Source of the DNA: GCA-003244245 sp035606945
GTDB taxonomy: Bacteria > Actinomycetota > Actinomycetes > Mycobacteriales > Pseudonocardiaceae
Assembly: GCA_035606945.1 (NCBI GenBank)
Contig: DATNDR010000036.1
Span: forward strand, 1-64,000
Reading direction: 5' to 3'
DNA length: 64,000 nt
Part shown: positions 52,224 through 61,586 of the stretch, one piece after another
Layout of the letters: each line of letters starts with the position of its first letter
Numbering within the stretch: the stretch's first letter is position 1
Notes under the pieces: model-generated
Database searches by the model: none
The model's input: the letters and a program-made list of their open reading frames with translations, nothing else
What the model was told of the DNA's origin: nothing
Made by a program: the position numbers and the translations under genes

Positions 52224-54230
52224 ATGGGGAATCGTCTCGCGAGCTCCACCAGCCCATACCTGCTCCAGCACGCCGCCAATCCGGTCGACTGGTGGCCGTG
52301 GTGCGATGAGGCGTTCGCCGAGGCGGCGAAGCGCGATGTGCCCGTGCTGCTGTCCATCGGTTACGCCGCCTGCCACTGGTGCCATGTGATGGCGCACGAG
52401 TCGTTCGAGGACAAGCAGATCGCGGCGGTGATGAACGCCAACTTCGTCAATATCAAGGTGGACCGCGAGGAACGCCCCGACGTCGACGCCGTCTACATGG
52501 AGGCGACCCAGGCCATGACCGGCCAAGGCGGATGGCCGATGACCTGCTTCCTGACTCCCACCGGGGAGCCGTTCCACTGCGGCACCTACTTCCCGCCCGC
52601 TCCGCGGCACGGCATGCCCGGATTCCCCGAACTGCTGATCGCCATCCGCCAGGCCTGGGCCAGCCGGGGGGACCAGGTACGTGAAGCGGCCAAGCGCATC
52701 GCCGGGCAGCTCGCCGAGCGGGCCGTTCCGCTGACCGAGTCCGCAGTGGACGAGGCAGTGCTGGCCGGCGCGGTCGACAAGCTGGCCGGGGAGTTCGACG
52801 ACCGCCACGGCGGGTTCGGTACGGCCCCGAAGTTTCCTCCGTCGATGCTGCTGGAGTTCCTGCTTCGCCACTACGAGCGCACCGGTTCGCAACCCGCCTT
52901 GTCCATGGCGCAGCGCACGTGCGAGGCGATGGCCCGCGGCGGGATATACGACCAGCTAGCCGGCGGATTCGCGCGCTACTGCATTGACGCCGCCTGGGTA
53001 GTACCGCATTTCGAGAAAATGCTCTACGACAATGCCTTGCTGCTGCGCGTCTACACGCACCTGGCACGGCTGACCGGATCGGCCACCGCGCGCCGGGTGG
53101 CCGAGCACACTGCGGGCTTCCTGCTGGCCGGGCTGGGCACCGAGCAGGGTGGCTTTGCGGCGTCCCTGGATGCTGATACCGATGGCCACGAGGGCCTCAC
53201 CTATGTGTGGACGCCGCAGCAGCTGGTCGACCTGCTCGGCAGCGATGACGGTCAGTGGGCCGCGAAGCTGCTGGTGGTGACGAAGGTCGGGACCTTCGAG
53301 CACGGCAAGTCGGTGTTGCAGCTGCCCGTCGAACCCGATGATGCCGATCGCTGGGAGCGGGTACGCGTCGCGCTGCTCGCCGCCCGGTCCGCCCGACCGC
53401 AACCGGGCCGGGACGACAAGGTAGTCACCGAGTGGAATGGGATGGCGATCACTGCCCTGGCCGAGGCCGGCGGCGTGTTCGACCGTCCGGAGTGGATTGC
53501 CGCCGCGGTCGCCGCGGCGGAGTTGATGCTGGGCACGCACCTGGTCGATGGCCGGCTGCGGCGCAGTTCCCGCGGCGGTGTGGTGGGCCGGGCGGCCGGC
53601 GTGCTGGCCGACCACGCTTGGCTGGTCGAAGGCCTGCTCGCGCTGCATCAGGTCACCGGCGCAGACGGCTGGTATGACGCGGCGCTTCCAGTGCTGGAGC
53701 TGGCGCGGCAGCACTTCAGCGATCCGGACCACAGCGGGGCCTGGTTCGACACCGCAAGCGATGCCGAGGTGCTGTTCCGCCGTCCCGCCAACCCGACCGA
53801 CAGCGCCACCCCGGCCGGCGCGTCCGTGATCGCCGGCGCCTTGCTCACCGCCTCGGCGCTGAGCGGCTCGGAGGCGTATCGCTCGGCGGCCGAGGCCTCG
53901 GTGGAGCGAGCCGGCGTGGTGCCTGCCAAGGCACCGCAGGCTGCCGGCCATTGGCTGACCACTGCCGAGGCGCTGGCGCATGGACCAATCCAGATCGCAG
54001 TGATCGGCGCGGCCGGGGATGCGGCCCGCGCGGCGCTGGAGGCCAGGGCCCGGTGGACGGCACCTGGCGGAGCGGTTGTGCTGGCTGGCCAACCGGGTGC
54101 GAAGCACCCGATGCTCGCCGGCCGGGACCTGATCTCGGGTGTTGCGGCTGCCTACGTCTGCCACGGGTTCATCTGTGACCGGCCCGTGACCTCCCCCGAC
54201 GACCTGCAAGCTCAGTTGCGCTCCGTGTAA
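52224..54230 (+). CDS. thioredoxin-domain and six-hairpin glycosidase-like protein (YyaL/SSP411 family)
   Basis: A 668-residue protein. Residues 1-170 hold a thioredoxin-like domain with CHWCHVMAHESFED (C-x-x-C) and GGWPMTCFLTPTGEPF. The C-terminal 470 residues form an alpha/alpha toroid with FGTAPKFPPSMLLEFL, GGIYDQLAGGFARYCIDAAWVVPHFEKMLYDNA and DDKVVTEWNGMAITAL. The family (YyaL, human SPATA20, Rv1084) has no settled function; a redox or sugar-epimerase role has been proposed. GGAGG precedes ATG 52224. It follows the Rv1083-like gene, as in mycobacteria. Confidence 0.93.
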   Translation: MGNRLASSTSPYLLQHAANPVDWWPWCDEAFAEAAKRDVPVLLSIGYAACHWCHVMAHESFEDKQIAAVMNANFVNIKVDREERPDVDAVYMEATQAMTGQGGWPMTCFLTPTGEPFHCGTYFPPAPRHGMPGFPELLIAIRQAWASRGDQVREAAKRIAGQLAERAVPLTESAVDEAVLAGAVDKLAGEFDDRHGGFGTAPKFPPSMLLEFLLRHYERTGSQPALSMAQRTCEAMARGGIYDQLAGGFARYCIDAAWVVPHFEKMLYDNALLLRVYTHLARLTGSATARRVAEHTAGFLLAGLGTEQGGFAASLDADTDGHEGLTYVWTPQQLVDLLGSDDGQWAAKLLVVTKVGTFEHGKSVLQLPVEPDDADRWERVRVALLAARSARPQPGRDDKVVTEWNGMAITALAEAGGVFDRPEWIAAAVAAAELMLGTHLVDGRLRRSSRGGVVGRAAGVLADHAWLVEGLLALHQVTGADGWYDAALPVLELARQHFSDPDHSGAWFDTASDAEVLFRRPANPTDSATPAGASVIAGALLTASALSGSEAYRSAAEASVERAGVVPAKAPQAAGHWLTTAEALAHGPIQIAVIGAAGDAARAALEARARWTAPGGAVVLAGQPGAKHPMLAGRDLISGVAAAYVCHGFICDRPVTSPDDLQAQLRSV

Positions 54231-54544
54231 ACCAGTTTCGGCTGCCGCCGTTTGCTGCCAGTGCCGCTCCAGCGATCCAGGACAACCTGTTGATCTAAAG
54301 CAGGCGCCGCCGGGACTATGCCCGCCTCAGTTTTAACGGTCATGCCGCTTCTATTTCAGGGACCCACGATGGAGCGACCGTTCCAATCTCTTCGATCGTG
54401 TACGTACCGGCGGGCGGGCAGAATCATCGCCGCTACCGCAGCCACATTCTCGGCGAATGCTGCGTGAACCTTCGGTATCAGGCCAATAGTTCGGTCGGGC
54501 CATAGCTACAGTCGGTCGCGCCAATTCCCGCGCGGAGGCCGTCG
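54231..54544. other. 314-bp intergenic region before the RND permease
   Basis: I see no gene. Base composition is lower in GC than the neighbours from about 54280 to 54500. The likely ribosome binding site of the next gene is GGAGG at 54534-54538. A promoter probably lies around 54470-54520, but I cannot define its boxes. Confidence 0.4.
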
Positions 54545-57500
54545 ATGACCTGGCTCGCCCGTCTCAGCCTGGCCAACCGGGCGATCATCGGTATGGTCAC
54601 GGTGCTGCTCGTCGTGTTCGGCCTGATCAGTGTCACCGCGCTGCGCCAGGAGCTCTTGCCGTCCCTGGACGTGCCGGTGGCCACCGTGGTCACGGCCTAT
54701 CCGGGTGTTTCGCCGGACGTAGTCGAACAGCAGGTGACGGCGCCGATTGAGGCCGCAATCGGCGGCATCACGGGCGTGACGGGCACCCATTCGACGAGCG
54801 CCGGCGGCTCCTCGATCGTGGTCGTCGACTTGGAGTACGGCTCTGACCTAGCTGAGCTGACCTCCCAGTTCCAGCGCGCCGTGCAAGGCGTGAGCCGGCC
54901 GGCCGGCGTCACCCCGAAGGTCGTCACCGGCAGTACCGACAGCCTTCCGGTCGCGCAGCTCGCAGTGTCGTCGAATCTCGACGCCGACCGGGTCGCGGCC
55001 GTGCTGCGTGATGAGGTCCGGCCGCTGCTCACTGGGCTCGACGGCGTCGCCGATGTGACGCTGTCGGGCATCCGTGATCCACAGATCACCATTGATGTCG
55101 ACACCGCGGCCGCTGCCGCGCACGGGGTATCGCTGAACGGTGTCATGATCCTGCTGCAGGCCAACGGCGTACGGTTGCCAGCTGGTCAGCTCACCCCGGA
55201 TACCAACCCCCTCACCGTCGAGGTCGGCAGCCCGATCACCTCGGTCGATGCGTTGAAAGACCTGTACCTGCCACCGGCGTTCGGGCCTGCCGGCAGCATC
55301 GCGGGCGCCCCGGCGACCGGGGGCGGGATCCACCCTTCGGCCATGCTGGTTCCGCTTCAGCCGCCGGGGATGGTCACCGCCATGTCGTCGGTGGCCACGG
55401 CCGCGCCCAACGGTGGCGCCCAGCCTGGCCCGACGGTGCCACCCAGCCCGTCACCCAGCGTCTCACCTCGCCCCTCCGCGACGCCCACCCCGACCAGTAG
55501 CGCCCCGCAGCGCCCGCCCGCCGCGCCCACCGGCCGGGCTCCTGCCCCGAAGGCCGCACCCCGCGCCGGCATCCCGCCCGGCGGGCGAGTCAAGCCCCGT
55601 GCCGTGGTGGCACCGCCCACCGGCGCGGCGAGCCCGATTCCTGTGCGGCTGGGGGACATCGCCACGATCACCGCCGCACCCGCTCCCGCCACCGGGTACA
55701 CCCGGACCAACGGCGTGCCGAGCATCGGCATCGCGGTGACGAAAAAGGCGCTGGCCAACACCGTCGCGGTGTCCGATGAGATCCGTGGCGCGCTGCCGCG
55801 CATCACCGAGATGCTCGGAGGCGCCGCCCGCAGCGCCACCGTCACGGTGGTACTCGACCAGGCACCGTTCATCCGGCAGTCGGTCGACGATCTGACCCAC
55901 GAGGGACTTCTCGGACTGGTCTTCGCCGTCCTGGTGATCCTGGGCTTCCTGCTGTCGGTGCGCGCGACGCTAGTGACGGCGGTGGCGATTCCGCTGTCGG
56001 TGCTCATCGCGATGGTGGTGCTCGACCTGGGCGGTTACACGCTCAATATGCTCACCCTCGGCGCGCTCACGGTGGCCATCGGGCGCGTCGTCGACGACTC
56101 GATCGTTGTCATCGAGAACATCAAGCGCCACCTCAGCTACGCCCGCCCGCGGCGGGTGGCGATCCTGGACGCCGTCGGCGAGGTGGCCGGCGCGGTCACG
56201 GCCTCAACGGTGACGACGGTGGCGGTGTTCGCGCCGATCGGTTTCGTCCGCGGGGAAGTCGGCGAACTGTTCCGTCCCTTCGCGGTGACCGTGACGGCCG
56301 CGTTGCTCGGTTCGCTACTGGTATCGCTGACCGTGGTGCCGGTGCTGTCTTCGGCGGTGCTGCGGCGGGAAGCCGGTCCGGGTCGTCGAGACCGCCCACA
56401 CCTGCGGCGGCGCAGCCGGCGGCGGCGCGGTTACCGGCCGCTGCTGCACGCCGCGCTACGCCGGCCGGTTGTCTCGCTGCTGGTCGCCGTGGGGATCTTG
56501 GGTGGCACATTGGCGCTGGTGCCACGGCTGCACACGACCTTCCTCGGCGACGCGGGCGGCAACACGCTGACGGTCAGCCAGCAGCTTGCGCCCGGTACCG
56601 CGCTGCCCCAGGCCGACACCGCCGCCAAGCGGGTGGAGGGCGTTTTGGCTGCCACCCCCGGGGTGGTGAGCTACCAGGCCACCGTCGGGTCACCCGAGGG
56701 TGCCGCATTCGGGTTCGGCACCGATCGGAGCGGCGGCACCACCCGGTTTGCCGTCACCCTGAACGCCAACACGGATGCCACCGCGGTGCGCGACGACCTG
56801 CGCCGCCGGCTGGCCGCGCTGGGCGCGCCCGAACAGGTCGGCCGGTTCACCGTGCAGGGCGGGTTCGGTAAGGACACGCTGCAGGTCTCGGTGCGCGCTG
56901 CCGACCCGGCGGTGTTGGCGCAGGCCGCCGCGGCGGTGCAGCAGGTCGTCGCGGCGATCCCGGGTGCCACCGATGTGCGCAATAACCTCGCTGCCGCGCA
57001 ACCGACCGTCGCAGTCGACGTCGACCGGCGCAAGGCCGCGCAGGCGGGGCTGACCGAAATGCAGATCGGGCAGTCGGTGACCACCGCGCTGCGCGGCAGT
57101 ACCGCCGGCACCCTCACCATCGGCGGCGTCGCTCAGGCCGTGGTGGTACGCACCGGTGCCGCACCGGGTGACCTCGCCGCGCTGCGCGCCCTACCGCTGG
57201 CCGGTGCCCACGGCACCATCCCGCTGTCCGACGTCGCCACGGTGACACAGCGCAGCACCGCACCGAGCATCAGCCACACCGACGGTGCCCGCAGTGCCGA
57301 GATCACTGCGCGGGCCGAGGCCGATGACCTCGGCGCGGTCACCGCGGCGCTGCATGACAGGCTCACCGAACTGGTCCTCCCGGCGGGGGCGAGCGCGCAG
57401 ATCGGTGGCATCAGCACTGCGCAAAGTGACGCGTTCACGCAGCTGGAGTGGTCCCTGCTGGTGGCGATCGCGGTGGTCTACCTGGTGATGGTCGTGACCT

Positions 57501-58057
57501 TCCGCAGCCTGTTACAGCCGCTGCTGCTGCTCGTCGCGATCCCGTTCGCCGCTACCGGCGCGATCGGTTTGCTACTGCTCACCGGCACCCCGCTCGGCGT
57601 TGCGGCGCTGATCGGCATGCTGATGCTGGTGGGGATCGTGGTGACCAACGCGATCGTGCTCATCGACCTGGTCAACCAGTACCGGCGTGACGGGCGGGAG
57701 CTGCTCGAGGCGGTCGTCGAGGGGGCGGCGCAGCGGCTGCTGCCGATCCTGATGACCGCGGTAGCGACGATCTTCGCGCTATTACCCATGGCGCTTGGGC
57801 TTACCGGCGGAGGGATCTTCATCTCCCAGCCGCTGGCGATCGTGGTGATCGGGGGCTTGATCAGCTCCACGCTGCTCACCCTGGTGCTGGTTCCGGTGCT
57901 CTACGTGCTCGCCGCGCGGATCCGAAGCCGCCCTGCCGTGCTCAGTGCCGAAAACGACGATCTGGCGCCCCGCGTCATGACCGCCGTGACCGTGCCCGCC
58001 ATCGAGACCCCCATGCTGCGCGCTGAACGCAAGCCGGGGTGGCGTGGAGGGGTGTAA
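54545..58057 (+). CDS. RND-family efflux permease (HAE-like)
   Basis: A 1170-residue inner-membrane transporter driven by the proton gradient. It has LANRAIIGMVTVLLVVFGLISV (TM1) and FPGVSPDVVEQQVTAPIE-like AYPGVSPDVVEQQVTAPIE (porter loop). The hallmark GLLGLVFAVLVILGFLLSVRATLVTAVAIPLSVLIAMVVLDLGGYTLNMLTLGALTVAIGRVVDDSIVVIENI follows with the VVDDSIV acids. A second half repeats this (LIGMLMLVGIVVTNAIVLIDLVNQ). Near residues 285-360 there is a Pro/Ser/Thr-rich insert absent from AcrB. No periplasmic adaptor or outer-membrane channel gene is adjacent, as expected for actinobacteria. It is AcrB-like rather than MmpL-like. Confidence 0.9.
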   Translation: MTWLARLSLANRAIIGMVTVLLVVFGLISVTALRQELLPSLDVPVATVVTAYPGVSPDVVEQQVTAPIEAAIGGITGVTGTHSTSAGGSSIVVVDLEYGSDLAELTSQFQRAVQGVSRPAGVTPKVVTGSTDSLPVAQLAVSSNLDADRVAAVLRDEVRPLLTGLDGVADVTLSGIRDPQITIDVDTAAAAAHGVSLNGVMILLQANGVRLPAGQLTPDTNPLTVEVGSPITSVDALKDLYLPPAFGPAGSIAGAPATGGGIHPSAMLVPLQPPGMVTAMSSVATAAPNGGAQPGPTVPPSPSPSVSPRPSATPTPTSSAPQRPPAAPTGRAPAPKAAPRAGIPPGGRVKPRAVVAPPTGAASPIPVRLGDIATITAAPAPATGYTRTNGVPSIGIAVTKKALANTVAVSDEIRGALPRITEMLGGAARSATVTVVLDQAPFIRQSVDDLTHEGLLGLVFAVLVILGFLLSVRATLVTAVAIPLSVLIAMVVLDLGGYTLNMLTLGALTVAIGRVVDDSIVVIENIKRHLSYARPRRVAILDAVGEVAGAVTASTVTTVAVFAPIGFVRGEVGELFRPFAVTVTAALLGSLLVSLTVVPVLSSAVLRREAGPGRRDRPHLRRRSRRRRGYRPLLHAALRRPVVSLLVAVGILGGTLALVPRLHTTFLGDAGGNTLTVSQQLAPGTALPQADTAAKRVEGVLAATPGVVSYQATVGSPEGAAFGFGTDRSGGTTRFAVTLNANTDATAVRDDLRRRLAALGAPEQVGRFTVQGGFGKDTLQVSVRAADPAVLAQAAAAVQQVVAAIPGATDVRNNLAAAQPTVAVDVDRRKAAQAGLTEMQIGQSVTTALRGSTAGTLTIGGVAQAVVVRTGAAPGDLAALRALPLAGAHGTIPLSDVATVTQRSTAPSISHTDGARSAEITARAEADDLGAVTAALHDRLTELVLPAGASAQIGGISTAQSDAFTQLEWSLLVAIAVVYLVMVVTFRSLLQPLLLLVAIPFAATGAIGLLLLTGTPLGVAALIGMLMLVGIVVTNAIVLIDLVNQYRRDGRELLEAVVEGAAQRLLPILMTAVATIFALLPMALGLTGGGIFISQPLAIVVIGGLISSTLLTLVLVPVLYVLAARIRSRPAVLSAENDDLAPRVMTAVTVPAIETPMLRAERKPGWRGGV

Positions 58058-58103
58058 TGGTGTAATGATGTAAGTGAGAGGTTGGGGATAGGAGGATGGA
58101 GTG

Positions 58104-58691
58104 ATGGTGGGACGAGGGCGGCCGCACGGCATGCGCTCTGGCGGCGGGTGGCACGGGCGTGGCGGCTGGCAGCAGGCTGATCTTCCACCGGCCGATGATG
58201 CCAAGGGATGGTTCGCAGGGCGGTTGCCGGATGGCTGGTTCACCGGCGAGGTGGAGATCAGCGTGGACCGCGAGGAGATCATCGTGGTCGGCATGCTGCC
58301 TGCGCTGGGCGAGGAGTTCACCGACGACGCCGAGCGCGCGGCCGCTGAGGCCGGCCGGATCAGCCGCTTCCGCGAGGACTCCCGCGACGAGCGGATCGAG
58401 ATCGCCCGGCAGGCCGAGCACCGCTACCGGCGCAAGGTGGCCTGGGGAGCGCGCCTCGGTAGCACCGAGGAGCTGTTCACCACGCTGTCGGTGCCGGTGA
58501 TGACCCGGCTGCGGCAGCCGGAGCGCCTCGTCCTCGACACTCTGGTCGATGCCGGCGTGGCGCGGTCCCGGTCGGAGGCACTGGCCTGGGCTGTGCGGCT
58601 GGTCGGCGAGCACGCCCAGCAGTGGCTCGGTGAGCTCAAGCAGGCCATGGCCACTGTTGACGACCTGCGCGCCCGCGGCCCCGAGCTCTAG
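58104..58691 (+). CDS. conserved actinobacterial protein, possible ribbon-helix-helix C-terminus
   Basis: A 195-residue cytosolic protein. A Gly/Arg/Trp-rich start (RPHGMRSGGGWHGRGG) is followed by an acidic domain (GWFAGRLPDGWFTGEVEISVDREEIIVVGML) and a helical part (RFREDSRDERIEIARQAEHRYRRKVAWGARLG). The C-terminus RLVLDTLVDAGVARSRSEALAWAVRLVGEHAQQWL resembles a CopG-like dimerisation region. GGAGG at 58091-58095 serves ATG 58104 or GTG 58101. The homologues I recall have no assigned function. The preceding 40 bp contain a short GTGTAATG duplication. Confidence 0.7.
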   Translation: MVGRGRPHGMRSGGGWHGRGGWQQADLPPADDAKGWFAGRLPDGWFTGEVEISVDREEIIVVGMLPALGEEFTDDAERAAAEAGRISRFREDSRDERIEIARQAEHRYRRKVAWGARLGSTEELFTTLSVPVMTRLRQPERLVLDTLVDAGVARSRSEALAWAVRLVGEHAQQWLGELKQAMATVDDLRARGPEL

Positions 58692-58702
58692 TCTGGGTTG
58701 CT

Positions 58703-59413
58703 ATGAGCCAGCGTCAGTGGGTGGCGGTCGACGAGTACTTCAACGGCGCACTCGTCGAGGACGACGACGCGCTACACGCCGCGCTCGCCGCCAGTGATGC
58801 AGCCGGCCTGCCGGCTATCGCGGTGTCGCCCGCGCAGGGCAAGTTGCTCAACCTGCTCGCGACCATGATCAAGGCCCGCCGCATCCTGGAGATCGGCACG
58901 CTGGCGGGATACAGCACCATCTGGATGGCCCGGGCGCTGCCCCCGAACGGCTGCCTGATCACCTTGGAAAGCGAGCCGCGACACGCCGAGGTGGCGCGCG
59001 CCAACATCGCCAAGGCCGATCTCGCCGACCGCGTGGACGTGCGGATCGGCGCGGCGATGGACATCTTGCCGCAGCTGGCACAGGAACTCGACGGTGGCCG
59101 GGCCGAGCCCTTCGACCTGGTGTTTATCGATGCGGACAAGGAGCACAACGCCGATTACTTCGCCGCCTCGGTACGCCTGACCCGCCCCGGCGGTGTGATC
59201 ATCGTCGATAACGTGGTGCGAGGTGGGGCGGTCCTCGACGCCGGCAGCGACAACTCCGCCGTTCAGGGCACCCGCCGCCTCGTCGAGACGATCTCCGCCG
59301 ATCCCTCCGTCACCGCCACCGCAATCCAAACCGTCGGCGCCAAAGGCTACGACGGTTTCGCCATCGCGATCGTCGCGCCACTCCCTGCGCATTCAGCGGG
59401 CTCAGCGGGGTGA
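58703..59413 (+). CDS. SAM-dependent O-methyltransferase (class I, COMT-like)
   Basis: A 236-residue cytosolic methyltransferase. It has LEIGTLAGYSTIWMARALPPNG (SAM motif I), LESEPRHAEVARANI, FDLVFIDADKEHNADYF (metal-binding Asp) and GGVIIVDNVVRGGAV. It resembles catechol O-methyltransferase-like enzymes (Rv0187/Rv1220c type), which use Mg2+ and act on catechols or similar. Its last codons (PAHSAGSAG) are part of a palindrome, so this tail is probably species-specific. Confidence 0.9.
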   Translation: MSQRQWVAVDEYFNGALVEDDDALHAALAASDAAGLPAIAVSPAQGKLLNLLATMIKARRILEIGTLAGYSTIWMARALPPNGCLITLESEPRHAEVARANIAKADLADRVDVRIGAAMDILPQLAQELDGGRAEPFDLVFIDADKEHNADYFAASVRLTRPGGVIIVDNVVRGGAVLDAGSDNSAVQGTRRLVETISADPSVTATAIQTVGAKGYDGFAIAIVAPLPAHSAGSAG

Positions 59414-59449
59414 TCGAGCGCCGAATAACCCCGCTGAGCCCGCTGAGTG
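59391..59449. terminator. 21-bp-arm hairpin at the methyltransferase stop
   Basis: ATTCAGCGGGCTCAGCGGGG plus T (59391-59411) pairs with 59428-59448 with one mismatch, around a 16-nt loop. The TGA of the methyltransferase lies at 59411-59413. No T-run follows. It separates the methyltransferase from the downstream prenyltransferase. Confidence 0.6.
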
Positions 59450-59482
59450 CAGGTGCGGTGCCGGGCGTAGCCTTCCGGCCTT

Positions 59483-60253
59483 GTGAGGCTGCTCGACCTC
59501 GTCTATGCGGTCTACGAGCGGCGGCTGGGCCGCCAACTTGGGACCGCCAACCTTCCCCGTCACGTGGCGGTGATCATGGACGGCAACCGGCGCTGGGCCA
59601 AGGGTGCCGGGTTCACTGACGTCACTGACGGTCACCGGGTCGGCGCTGCGAAACTGATCGAGCTGCTCGACTGGTGCCGGGAAACCGGCGTCGAGATTGC
59701 CACGTTCTGGCTGCTGTCGCCGGACAATTTGCGCAACCGCCCGCCGGACGAGCTGGAGCCGTTGCTGGAGATCATCGCAGACGTCGTCGACGAGCTGTGC
59801 GCGCCGCACACGCCATGGCGGGTACGGGTGGTCGGTGCGCTGGACCTGTTGCCATCGGAGATGGCGCAGCGGCTGACCAGCGCAGCGGCCCGGACCCGGG
59901 ATCGGCCGGGGCTGGCGGTCAACGTCGCGGTGGGCTACGGCGGTCGCCAGGAGATCGCCGACGCGCTGCGCAAGCTGCTGCTCAAACACGCCGAGGCCGG
60001 AACAACCATGGAAGAACTCGCCGAGGTGCTCGACGTCGAGCAGATCGCCGAGCACCTCTACACCTCCGGCCAGCCCGATCCCGACCTGGTCATCCGCACC
60101 TCGGGGGAGCAGCGGTTATCAGGCTTCCTGCTCTGGCAGTCGGCGCACTCGGAGTTCTGGTTCTGCGACGCGTACTGGCCGGCCTTCCGCAAGGTGGACT
60201 TCCTGCGCGCGTTGCGTGACTACACCGCCCGGCACCGCCGGTTCGGGTCGTGA
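59483..60253 (+). CDS. short-chain cis-prenyltransferase (Z-isoprenyl diphosphate synthase, Rv1086-like)
   Basis: A 256-residue cis-prenyltransferase condensing isopentenyl diphosphate with an allylic diphosphate. It has HVAVIMDGNRRWAKGAG (the catalytic Asp and diphosphate-binding Arg), TFWLLSPDNLRNRPPDELEPLLEII, LAVNVAVGYGGRQEIADALR, and the C-terminal DLVIRTSGEQRLSGFLLWQSAHSEFWFCDAYWPAFRKVDFLRAL. The position in the block and N-terminal extension match Rv1086, a (Z,E)-farnesyl diphosphate synthase, rather than the long-chain UppS; product length is inferred only. GTG 59483. Confidence 0.92.
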   Translation: MRLLDLVYAVYERRLGRQLGTANLPRHVAVIMDGNRRWAKGAGFTDVTDGHRVGAAKLIELLDWCRETGVEIATFWLLSPDNLRNRPPDELEPLLEIIADVVDELCAPHTPWRVRVVGALDLLPSEMAQRLTSAAARTRDRPGLAVNVAVGYGGRQEIADALRKLLLKHAEAGTTMEELAEVLDVEQIAEHLYTSGQPDPDLVIRTSGEQRLSGFLLWQSAHSEFWFCDAYWPAFRKVDFLRALRDYTARHRRFGS

Positions 60254-60320
60254 CCGACATGATCGACACGGCGCGCCGCCGACTAGCAGGGCCACTCACA
60301 GGACGAAATACTCCTGACCC

Positions 60321-61514
60321 ATGGACGTGGTGTGCGAGTACCTACGCTTGGGGCTGCGATTCGACCGCCTGGTGGACGGTTTCGTCGACGCCTACACCGG
60401 CGATCCGGCGCTGCGCCGGGAAGTGGACAACGAGCCAGCCCCCGATCCGGCGGCGCTGGCCCGGCGGGCCACCGAGTTGCGTGCCGGGTTGCCCGCGTCC
60501 GGCCTGCCCGAGCCACGGACGCGGTTCCTGGCTGCGCATCTGACCGCATTGGAGTGCAGCGGGCGGGTCCTGGCCGGACAGCAGGTCGGTTTCGTGGCGG
60601 AAGTACAGGCGTACTTCGACGTCGTCATCGAGCCGGGCGATCCCGAGGTCTACCACCAGGCGCACGCCCAGATCGATCGACTGCTGCCGGGCAGCGAGCC
60701 ACTGGCTGATCGGTTGGCCGCCTACCGAGCCCGCGACGAGGTCCCACCGCAGCGGCTGGAGGCCGCCGTGCAGGCGCTGTCCAGCGCCTTGCGGGACCGG
60801 GTACGGGCCGACTTCGGGCTGCCCCCGGAGGAGACCGTGCACTACGAGGTCGTCACTGACAAGCCGTGGAGCGGGTTCAACTACTACCTCGGCGACTTCC
60901 GCTCCCGGGTGGCGATCAACGCCGATCTCGGGCACCGGATGGGGCAGCTGCCACACCTGGTCGCGCACGAGTCCTATCCCGGCCACCACACCGAACACTG
61001 CCGCAAGGAAGCCGGCCTGGTGCGCAGCCGGCAGCAGGCCGAGCACACCATCTTCCTGGTGAACACGCCGCAGTGCCTGATGGCCGAGGGACTGGCCGAC
61101 CTCGGATTGCCGGCCGCAGTCGGCTCCGGGTGGGGGCCCTGGGCTGCGGAAATCTTGGGCGATCTGGGACTGCGGATGGACGGCGAGCTCGCCGAGCGCC
61201 TCGAAGTGGCGGCGGCGGGCCTGCTCGGCGTCCGCCAGGACGCCGCGCTGATGCTGCACGATCGGGGTGCCGACCTGGCGGACGTGCAGACGTACCTGCA
61301 GCAGTGGCTGCTGGTTCCGGAGCCGCGGGCCAGGCAGATGGTGCGCTTTCTGGCCGACCCGCTGTGGCGCGCCTACACCACCACCTACGTCGAGGGATAC
61401 CGGCTGCTGCGCGGCTGGCTGGATGCTCGCCCGCCGGCGCAGCCACTGAGCCGGCGCTACCTGCGGTTGCTCGATGAGCCGTTGATTCCCTCCGCGCTGC
61501 GTGCCGATGGGTAG
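60321..61514 (+). CDS. DUF885 family metallopeptidase-like protein
   Basis: A 397-residue soluble protein. The zinc-type motif LVAHESYPGHHTEHCRKEAG (H-E-x-x-P-G-H-H) lies near residue 213. An earlier ETVHYEVVTDKPWSGFNYYLGDFRSRVAIN and a later ARQMVRFLADPLWRAYTTTYVEGYRLL fit DUF885. Family members are thought to be carboxypeptidase-like; activity here is not shown. It starts at ATG 60321, 67 bp after the prenyltransferase. A 9-bp inverted repeat follows its stop. Confidence 0.85.
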   Translation: MDVVCEYLRLGLRFDRLVDGFVDAYTGDPALRREVDNEPAPDPAALARRATELRAGLPASGLPEPRTRFLAAHLTALECSGRVLAGQQVGFVAEVQAYFDVVIEPGDPEVYHQAHAQIDRLLPGSEPLADRLAAYRARDEVPPQRLEAAVQALSSALRDRVRADFGLPPEETVHYEVVTDKPWSGFNYYLGDFRSRVAINADLGHRMGQLPHLVAHESYPGHHTEHCRKEAGLVRSRQQAEHTIFLVNTPQCLMAEGLADLGLPAAVGSGWGPWAAEILGDLGLRMDGELAERLEVAAAGLLGVRQDAALMLHDRGADLADVQTYLQQWLLVPEPRARQMVRFLADPLWRAYTTTYVEGYRLLRGWLDARPPAQPLSRRYLRLLDEPLIPSALRADG

Positions 61515-61520
61515 CCGCTA

Positions 61521-61546
61521 GGTAACAGTCTTCTAACACTGTTACC
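61521..61546. promoter_or_regulatory. 9-bp inverted repeat before the phoH2 operon
   Basis: GGTAACAGT (61521-61529) and ACTGTTACC (61538-61546) form a perfect inverted repeat with an 8-bp spacer. It lies between the DUF885 stop and the small gene upstream of phoH2. It could be a terminator of the former or an operator of the latter; the A/T-containing arms favour a protein-binding site. Confidence 0.4.
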
Positions 61547-61586
61547 CACCGGCGAGTCTTTCCCAAGACGGCCACGGACCGGTACC

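Noticed and set aside
52956..54209. 417-codon frame opposite the YyaL-like gene
   Set aside because: Shadow frame with no recognisable domain.
58052..58074. GTGTAATG tandem duplication after the RND gene
   Set aside because: Only two and a half copies of 8 bp; too little to treat as a functional repeat.
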